In this document: positions 56,749-64,000 of the stretch, in pieces
Layout: every line of letters starts with the position of its first letter
Numbering within the stretch: the first letter of the stretch is position 1
Assembly: GCA_965153355.1 (NCBI GenBank)
Contig: OZ231127.1
Location: 45,694,001-45,758,000, forward strand
Reading direction: 5' to 3'
Source of the DNA: Flaccisagitta enflata
Lineage: Eukaryota > Chaetognatha > Sagittoidea > Aphragmophora
DNA: 64,000 nucleotides
Made by a program: the position numbers and the translations under genes
The notes under the pieces: generated by a model
What the model was told of the DNA's origin: nothing
Database searches by the model: none
What the model saw: the letters and a program-made list of their open reading frames with translations, nothing else

Positions 56749-57670
56749 CAGTACAATGGGAGCAATAACGACATACACTGGAGGATAGATTTTAAGTATC
56801 CTAATTTTATTTGTATCATAAAATATTTGAGATCTAGGGTAATTAAAAGTTGCATTATTGAGTGAAAATGTTTGCATTTCTTAAACTTAAACATGCGACT
56901 TGACCTCATCAAGACTTCATTTTTCAAAGTTTTAACCTATCTCAATAGATTGGGTGGAAAATTTTATATGATTTTGAGAAAAAAAATCAGCTCAATCGGT
57001 CCATTTTTATAGGTTTTATGACGCACAGAAAATTACCATAGAATTAGCTACCCAAGCCAGATGTATCATGATTCTCATAACATCAAATATGATAAAATTT
57101 TTTGCTTGGGTGTCATTAATTAACATGTGAATAGATATATTTTGCATCAAATAACTTTAATAAGTCAGTTCAAGTCTTGAATCATGTATTTTATGGTCGA
57201 AAAACTAGACAAAATGCAATGAAAATCCCACTTTGTTATTGTACCATGACCCACACAGAATTCCAAATTTGCATAGAAAACCAAAATCTTAACAAAATAA
57301 GAACATAGCGCAATTCCTAACTCAGTTACTGAGCCCGCTATGTTCATTTTTAGTTTTTACCAAAAACTAATTTGCATAACTTTTGTGTATTAAAAATAGC
57401 TGTAAAACCTGTAAAAATGGTCCGATTGAGCTGATTTTTCTTTTCAAAACTATATCAAATTTTTTGCCGGATCTGATGAAGTAGGTAAGATTTTTGAAAA
57501 ATGAAGTTTCAATAAGGTCTAGTCAGAAATTATTTTAAGAGACGCAAATGCATTCACTCAATAGAGCAACTTTTAATTAGCTTAGATCTAAAATATTTCA
57601 TGATACAAATAAAATATGGATACTTAAAATCTACCCTCCAGTCAAGGTCGTCATTGCTCCCATCGTACTG
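56749..57670. mobile_element. TA-flanked foldback element, adjacent
   Basis: Ends CAGTACAATGGGAGCAATAA and the inverse at 57651-57670, with TA at 56747-56748 (shared with the left neighbour) and 57671-57672. An inner hairpin carries GAACATAGCGC...GCCCGCTATGTTC (57301-57347), related to the AACATAGTTCT repeats elsewhere. Confidence 0.88.
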
Positions 57671-57939
57671 TAGGTGAAATCTCAATGACTGAAAACCGTA
57701 AGAAAATCAATTTTGCTCATTTTTGGTGCATAGGTACACCTACACCTACACATACACCAAGTGTGCTGAATGTTTTTGCTCTTTGGCCCATATTTTGGGT
57801 TTTACGGGGTTTGAAATTTTGACTCCTGTGGGTACCCCAAAACTTTTAAAACTAAAGGCCTTGGTTTTAACCTGAAGAATCTGTTAGGAAAAAATTTGGA
57901 CCAAAAACACTTGTTATGGGATAATGGTGAAAATAGTGA

Positions 57940-57992
57940 ATTGATGATGTTGATAATAATGATTATGATAATAATAGTGAGTTGATGATGAA

Positions 57993-58061
<69 letters not shown>

Positions 58062-58174
58062 AACGACGACGACGATGATGATAACGACGACGACGATGAT
58101 GATGATGATGATGATGATGATGCTCATTTGATGTTGATGATGATGATGACGATAAAGATGACGATGACAATAAC

Positions 58175-58207
<33 letters not shown>

Positions 58208-58292
58208 ATGTAATGTTGGTTATGATGTGATGACGATGATGGTGAGTTGGGGATGATGATTATGATGATGATTATGATGATGATAATGGTGA

Positions 58293-58338
<46 letters not shown>

Positions 58339-58420
58339 ATAATGATTTGGTGGTGACGATGTTGATGTTGATGATGATGTTGATGATGGTGATGATGAGG
58401 ATGATGATGATGATGATTAG
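57940..58420. repeat. (GAT)n microsatellite cluster
   Basis: Long GAT arrays with GAC and GTTGAT variants, about 160 bp before the next exon. Confidence 0.95.
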
Positions 58421-58578
58421 AAAAGAAGGAGCACTTTTCACATCATCTATCCGTTCTTTTCACTTCGTCTATCCGTTATTTATTCACACTCAATCATTCA
58501 TCCTCACATTCATTCATTCGTTCCTTCAAATATCAATTTAGTATTATATTCTATCATCAATCAACGTATATGTGTCAG

Positions 58579-58831
58579 GCTGGAGAAGGAGAAACACGCC
58601 ATGCGCGTTGATTTGGACGATTTGCTGGCTCAATTGGACATCTCCAACAAAGGCAAAGCTTCCGCCGAAAACATGAACAAACAACTTGAAGCTTCCATCG
58701 CCAAAATGACCGTCAAGATGAACGACTACACACGCCAAATCAACGATCTCAGCAACGCCAAAGGAAAGATCGCGGCAGAATTGGGAGACTGCCAAAGGGC
58801 ACTCGAAGCTTCAGAAGCAAATTTCCAACAG
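58579..58831 (+). CDS. Rod exon 4
   Basis: Acceptor TGTGTCAG, donor CAG|GTCTTG. It completes Lys (AA+G) and ends in phase 0, 84 codons: LEKEKHAMRVDLDDLLAQLD ... INDLSNAKGKIAAELGDCQR. It is a continuous heptad pattern; KLKAKLEKEK spans the junction with exon 3 as in myosin rods. Confidence 0.92.
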
Positions 58832-59134
58832 GTCTTGAGAGAGAGAAACGATTTGCTGATTAATTGATTGAATAATTGATTGCTGGCTTGATTGAATGTG
58901 CGATTTGACGATAAGACTAACTCATTGAGTAAACGATTGACTGAATGACTACCAACCTGATTGCTTGATCTGATGATTAATTGAATGATTAATGAAACGA
59001 TTGACTGGTTGATTGGTCGATTGGACAATGGATTTAATGAATGCTTGATTGGATGATCGATTTGCTGATTGACTAAATGACTGATTGACATCATTTGGCA
59101 AGTGTCTAAACGACCAAATTTTGGTTCCCGACAG

Positions 59135-59308
59135 GTGAATCGTGTAAAGACGCAGCTCGCGGCGCAGTATGAAGAAGCCCGCGCACAGTACGAAGAGGAA
59201 GCGAAGCAACGCAACGCTCTCGTCACCCAGTTCAGAAATCTACAACAAGAAAACGACGGACTCCATGGCGCACTTAAAGAGTCGGAGGAACAAAAGGCAC
59301 ACCTGCAG
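59135..59308 (+). CDS. Rod exon 5
   Basis: Acceptor TCCCGACAG, donor CAG|GTAAAG, phase 0, 58 codons: VNRVKTQLAAQYEEARAQYE ... QRNALVTQFRNLQQENDGLH. QLEEARR...R..L..Q.RNLQ is the matching stretch in myosin heavy chains. Confidence 0.92.
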
Positions 59309-59314
59309 GTAAAG

Positions 59315-59415
<101 letters not shown>

Positions 59416-59469
59416 CTTGTGCTTGTGTGTAGTAAAAGCTCTCAGAAATATATAAAAATTATTATTTCC

Positions 59470-60390
59470 TCTTGTCCATTTTAAACTAGACCAATATTGA
59501 CCAACTCAGAAAAATGAATCAACTCAGACCGTTAAAAATGCTCTCAGGTCAATTTTTCGATCCCCATAGCCCGGGGTGCCGATTCTGTAAAGCTGCCGCG
59601 TAGCAAGAAAATTCTAACCAAGGCTGCCGCATTTTCTTTACCATTGATATCCCTCTATTATCTTGCAAAACTAACCCATTGAAGCTTACTTGATATTTGT
59701 TTTACTTATTTACAATGATAAGAACAGGTTTCACTCCATATAAATCAGGTTTTGATTTCAATTTACATACCACATTAGGCAAAAATGTCTTTCGCTTCTC
59801 ATCTTTCTCTTTCTTATATCCTCATTTCCCCAACATCTGCAGCAACTGCCGCACTTGGTGGCTGTCCTGCTGCGTAGCATTGCTACCCTGCTACCCTGAA
59901 TCGGCACCCCGGCCTATGGCCTAAGGTTCTTAGGTCAAAAACCATATTAGGTCAAATTTTCAAAATGTGAAATGTGCATATCTGATTGCAGATTCAGAAT
60001 CTTTGTAAAAAACTGTATGTTAAAAGTGCCTTCCTTTTTTAAAAATTCTGACCAGAACACTGTCAAAATTGACGTTTTAGGTCAAAATTAGCGAAATTTT
60101 AAACAAAAGCGCAATTCTTACTCTATTTATACCTTTAACGTCAAATTTGGCAATGTTCTACATAGTTAGAATTTTGAAAAAAGGAAGACACTTTTAACAG
60201 GCAGTTTTTTACAAGGATTCTGAATCTGCAATCAAATATGTACATTTCCCATTTTGAAAATTTGACCTTATATGGTTTTTTACCTGAGAACCTTAGGCCA
60301 TGGTATCAAAAAATTGACCTGAGAACATTTCTGATAGTGTGAGTGGATTCCCCACCTCAATATTGGTCTAGTCTCAACTCTCAAATGGAC
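59470..60390. mobile_element. Foldback element with nested foldback, about 0.9 kb
   Basis: TCCATTT...CTAGACCAATATTGA at the left is matched by TCAATATTGGTCTAG...AAATGGACC at the right (60357-60385). Inside, CCCGGGGTGCCGATTC (59573) and GAATCGGCACCCCGG (59898) form a second pair, and a third pair brackets 59940-60300. It is probably one element inserted into another. Confidence 0.7.
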
Positions 60391-60629
60391 CATAGCAAGT
60401 CATGATTTTTGATAATTTCTGAGAACTGTTATTGTGTGTAGATATGTGTGTGAGTGAGCTAGTGTTTGTTAGACACACTGAGAAACAGACAAACAGACAG
60501 ACGGATAGGGAGATGGAAAGAAAACAATAAAAAAATCATGAGACGTGATGACTTTGTTTTATAAATCATAATACATTAATAGCCATTAATACACAGTGTT
60601 TTCAACCTTAATTCTCAACGATTCACCAG

Positions 60630-60857
60630 AGCACCGTTTCCAAGTTGAACAACGACCTTCAAGCTATGCGCATGAAGTACGAAGCAGAGTTGACGGCTCG
60701 TGCGGAGGAGTTCGAGGACATGAAGAGGAAGTTGAGCATCCAATTGCAAGAGACGGAGGAGGCTTACAACGGTGCCATGGCCAAAGTATCCAACTTGGAG
60801 AAAGTTCGAATCAGAATGGCCTCGGAGATCGACGCCCTCGCAGCCGATCTTGATAAT
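60630..60857 (+). CDS. Rod exon 6
   Basis: Acceptor TTCACCAG, donor AAT|GTAAGG, phase 0, 76 codons: STVSKLNNDLQAMRMKYEAE ... EEFEDMKRKLSIQLQETEEA ... SNLEKVRIRMASEIDALAAD. It aligns with the SKANxxxxxWRxKYExx...EELEExKRKL...SLEKTKxRLxxEVEDL region of myosin rods. Confidence 0.92.
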
Positions 60858-61646
60858 GTAAGGGGATGATTTAATTTGTTTGAGCAGAATTTGTCATTTT
60901 AACATGGTATGATTATGAACGAACGTGGTATGATTATGAATGAAAGAAACAGTAAATAAGAAAACGTTACGTGACGGTAAGCCACTAACTCCACTCAACG
61001 ACTCCACTGTCCGTTTGGCCGTTTTACCCTCACAAACTATTAAGGCCACTGGACAACCCCATTCCCTGATTGCGTCAGTTTATTAAAACTGTTGAGGAAA
61101 ACGAACGAGCTTCGCTTAGTTTCGCTTTCTAATTCTAGCTTCGCGATAGCGCACTAGAATCTTTTTAATGTCGCCAAATCACATCTACAATTTATGAGAG
61201 GTCATGTCCGATCGTCGGTCTGGTGTGTTTGTCCGTCTGTCTTTCGGTGCAACCTATTCGTTCGACCATTTTCCCGACGCCCGTGGAGACCTCAATTAAT
61301 CAATTGTTTATCTTCATAAAAATAATCCTTGAAAACAATGTTTGAAACATGCCATGTATGTGCTATGACAGCTTTGACCGAACTAAAACAATATTTTGCG
61401 TGTTATTTTTTTAAACAGCGAGTCGTAAGTATAACCAATTTTCTTTGTAGTAATTTCGTAACTGTGCTCATTCTACATTCATCGAAATTAGTGATTTAGT
61501 CACTTATTTGTCACTCCGAACCCGTAGAAGTCTGACCCGTTGTTTCAATTCATCGTTCGATCGTGAAAATTTCAACTGAGCGTGGGCAGAAAAAATGGAG
61601 AAAAAAACTTTTAGATTTGTGAATAAACAGATAGAGTGAAAGGGAT

Positions 61647-62004
<358 letters not shown>

Positions 62005-62064
62005 GCACAGAATAAAAGAGGGGAAAAAAGGATAAAGAAACAATGAAATAGAGAGAATGAAAGA

Positions 62065-62073
62065 AAGAAAGAG

Positions 62074-62148
<75 letters not shown>

Positions 62149-62150
62149 AA
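62065..62150. repeat. (GAAA)n microsatellite
   Basis: AAAG tetranucleotide run. Confidence 0.95.
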
Positions 62151-62212
62151 AAAGAACGGAAGAAAGAAAGCTGACTTAGAATGACTTAGTATACTTTAAA
62201 ATAACCTAAAAT

Positions 62213-62268
62213 GACGGACGGACGGACGGACAAAGCGGGTTGTAGAGTCGCGTGCACGCGACTAAAAA
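62213..62268 (-). repeat. Three-arm hairpin repeat, hairpin end only
   Basis: (GGAC)n, CAAAGCGGGTTGTAG, the perfect palindrome AGTCGCGTGCACGCGACT (62246-62263), AAAAA. The far end is not recognised; the GAAA array may have replaced the core. Confidence 0.75.
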
Positions 62269-62556
62269 AGAAGATGTATTACCTCTTTAATCTAGCTCCA
62301 TTGCTCATCGATCTCATCAGTTATCATTAGTAAATTAGTAAACAGTTACAAGTCAAGTTAAATAGAGTAATGTGTGCTCCTTGAAATAGTCTTATTTAAA
62401 ACCATTAATTCTAGAGGAAGCTTATGACTTAGCGACGGCTTTCTTTCTATCTGGAACACACAAAATCACACGCACCTGCGTACGAAAAAACAATCGCATG
62501 CACACTCACACGCGCAAGCACTTTCACTCAAACAATCGCACACGTTTTTTAACACG

Positions 62557-62720
<164 letters not shown>

Positions 62721-62724
62721 ACAG

Positions 62725-62940
62725 GCAAACGCGACTATCGACGGCATGTTGAAGAAAGAGAAGGCGATGCAGCGTTCGATCGACGAACTCAACATGAAGC
62801 TGCGCGACGTCCAGAACGAGTTGGAGGCGTCGCAGAGGGAATACAAGAAGCTCCATGGCGAGCATCTCGGCCTTAGGAAGGCGCACGAAGACGCCCTCGA
62901 GGCCATCGAAGCTGTCAGAAGAGACCTCAAACACGCCCAG
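62725..62940 (+). CDS. Rod exon 7
   Basis: Acceptor AAAACAG, donor CAG|GTATGA, phase 0, 72 codons: ANATIDGMLKKEKAMQRSID ... NELEASQREYKKLHGEHLGL ... EAIEAVRRDLKHAQ. ELxASQRExxxL and LEAVRRENK-like text match the myosin rod. The exon has a strongly GC-rich third position compared with the flanking DNA. Confidence 0.92.
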
Positions 62941-63275
62941 GTATGACTACCGCATCAAAGATGTCGGAGGAGGATCGAGGACCCCTCCCTCCCAAAAAAA
63001 AAAGAAAGAAAAAAAAAAGAAAAGAAAAAAAAATTGAGCACGCCTTTGAAAATCTTATCCATCAGAAAGGTCAGAGAAACACCCAATTTAGACTAAAGAA
63101 TGGAAGTTGACAAAATAAAACCCAGGATTGCGTTGAAGCCTTTAGCCCCCGCCGGTTTGACAAAGAAGGCTGTCAAATATCAGAAACTCTTAGAGAACGG
63201 GTCATCATTCCTAGCCATCAGCCTCCTCATACAAGGCCACAATCTCACTGCCCTCTTACTTAAGATCATAATTTC

Positions 63276-63279
<4 letters not shown>

Positions 63280-63344
<65 letters not shown>
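63280..63344. repeat. (CT)n microsatellite before acceptor
   Basis: CT run ending 13 bases before the acceptor CACACAG; it acts as the pyrimidine tract. Confidence 0.97.
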
Positions 63345-63346
<2 letters not shown>

Positions 63347-63357
63347 CAACCACACAG

Positions 63358-63525
63358 GACGAGGTGGCTGAGTTGGGTGACGCTCTTCGCGCGAAAGACG
63401 CGACCATTGCCGATTTGTACAAAGTCAAACAGAGACTGGAATTCGAAAAGGAAGAATTGCACAACGTCATCGCGGACTTGGAGGAGAAATTCAAACTCGA
63501 AACGGACAAAGTCGTCAAATTGCAG
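63358..63525 (+). CDS. Rod exon 8
   Basis: Acceptor CCACACAG, donor CAG|GTAAGG, phase 0, 56 codons: DEVAELGDALRAKDATIADL ... EFEKEELHNVIADLEEKFKL. It aligns with DEVKDLxDQLGEGGxxxHEL...EKEELQxALEEAE of myosin. The Gly-Glu-Gly-Gly skip region is replaced by LRAKDA here. Confidence 0.92.
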
Positions 63526-63765
63526 GTAAGGACAAAGTATCGCATGTGGCTGTTGTTCAATATGCCAGAGTTTTGGCAATTAAATCCGAATGGATGAGCA
63601 TTGAACGCCCTCTTTTCAGTTGCAGGGATAATATCCCTGGGATATCGTGTCATCGATGTTGGTTGCAAAAAAAATTGAGATTTTTTTGCAATACTCAACG
63701 ACAACATAAAAATTACTGACTTATGAGAAAACAATCAATCAAAAAATCTTGATATAATGACGCAG

Positions 63766-63873
63766 GCGGAGATTCAGAACGTGCGCGTGACGATGGAAAA
63801 AGCTCTACGCGCCAAAGAAGAAGAGTTGGACAAGATGAGACGCGATCTTCTGCGCGAGATGGAGCAGATTCAG
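63766..63873 (+). CDS. Rod exon 9
   Basis: Acceptor ATGACGCAG, donor CAG|GTGAGC, phase 0, 36 codons: AEIQNVRVTMEKALRAKEEE then LDKMRRDLLREMEQIQ. It matches LEVSQVRxEIDRRIxEKEEEFENxRKNHQR of myosin rods. The gene continues beyond the right edge. Confidence 0.9.
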
Positions 63874-64000
63874 GTGAGCGATAACGCTGTTTGCTCAATC
63901 ACGCGCAAACATTCCCACATTGACATTCCACCTATTACTCTCATTATTATACTTGTATGGGCAACAACTAAAATCGTTCCTCAAATTCCTCGCATGACAA
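63874..64000 (+). other. Start of next rod-gene intron
   Basis: Intron sequence after GTGAGC; no acceptor before the window ends. Confidence 0.6.

Overview
The window is animal nuclear DNA. It is AT-rich, has small phased exons with GT-AG introns, has no operons or bacterial signals, and is very rich in microsatellites and short transposons. The muscle rod protein and the repeat content suggest a marine invertebrate. I cannot name the phylum from the sequence alone.

Layout, all genes on the + strand unless noted. (1) 1541-18674: the 3' part of a gene of which 15 exons and 875 residues are visible. It begins with a SEA-type domain, continues through a long Ser/Pro/Glu-rich disordered region and two short helical motifs, and ends with a WH2-like actin-binding motif. 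Its last exon lies in a 2.8 kb tandem duplication (17985-24582), so a second identical last exon sits at 22368-22439. (2) 25311-27278, minus strand: a 5'-truncated non-LTR retrotransposon reverse transcriptase flanked by one minisatellite on both sides. (3) 29766-34286: a complete five-exon gene for a 923-residue coiled-coil protein with poly-Thr, poly-Gln and poly-Glu runs. One segment resembles the MTCL/SOGA microtubule cross-linking family, and one intron appears to be GC-AG. (4) 48278 to the right edge: the 5' half of a myosin-rod (myorod/paramyosin-like) thick-filament gene. It has a TATA/initiator promoter, up to three alternative first exons and nine rod exons (about 486 residues), and it runs out of the window. 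No myosin motor exon is visible upstream.

The rest is accessory DNA. Many foldback elements have long inverted arms and a TA dinucleotide at each end (Tc1/mariner-type targets). One 2.3 kb foldback element has an 8-bp duplication fitting the hAT pattern. A second foldback family begins GGGCAGCGGCCCC. Most striking is a dispersed repeat of about 150-450 bp whose end carries a small hairpin (forms such as AGTTGCG/CGCAACT, AGTCGCG/CGCGACT, AGATGCG/CGCATCT). The same arm sequence occurs a third time near the other end, and the three sites change together between copies. More than 20 whole or partial copies are present, several nested inside other elements.

The three genes show no common pathway, although two encode likely cytoskeletal proteins (actin- or microtubule-binding) and the third a thick-filament rod.
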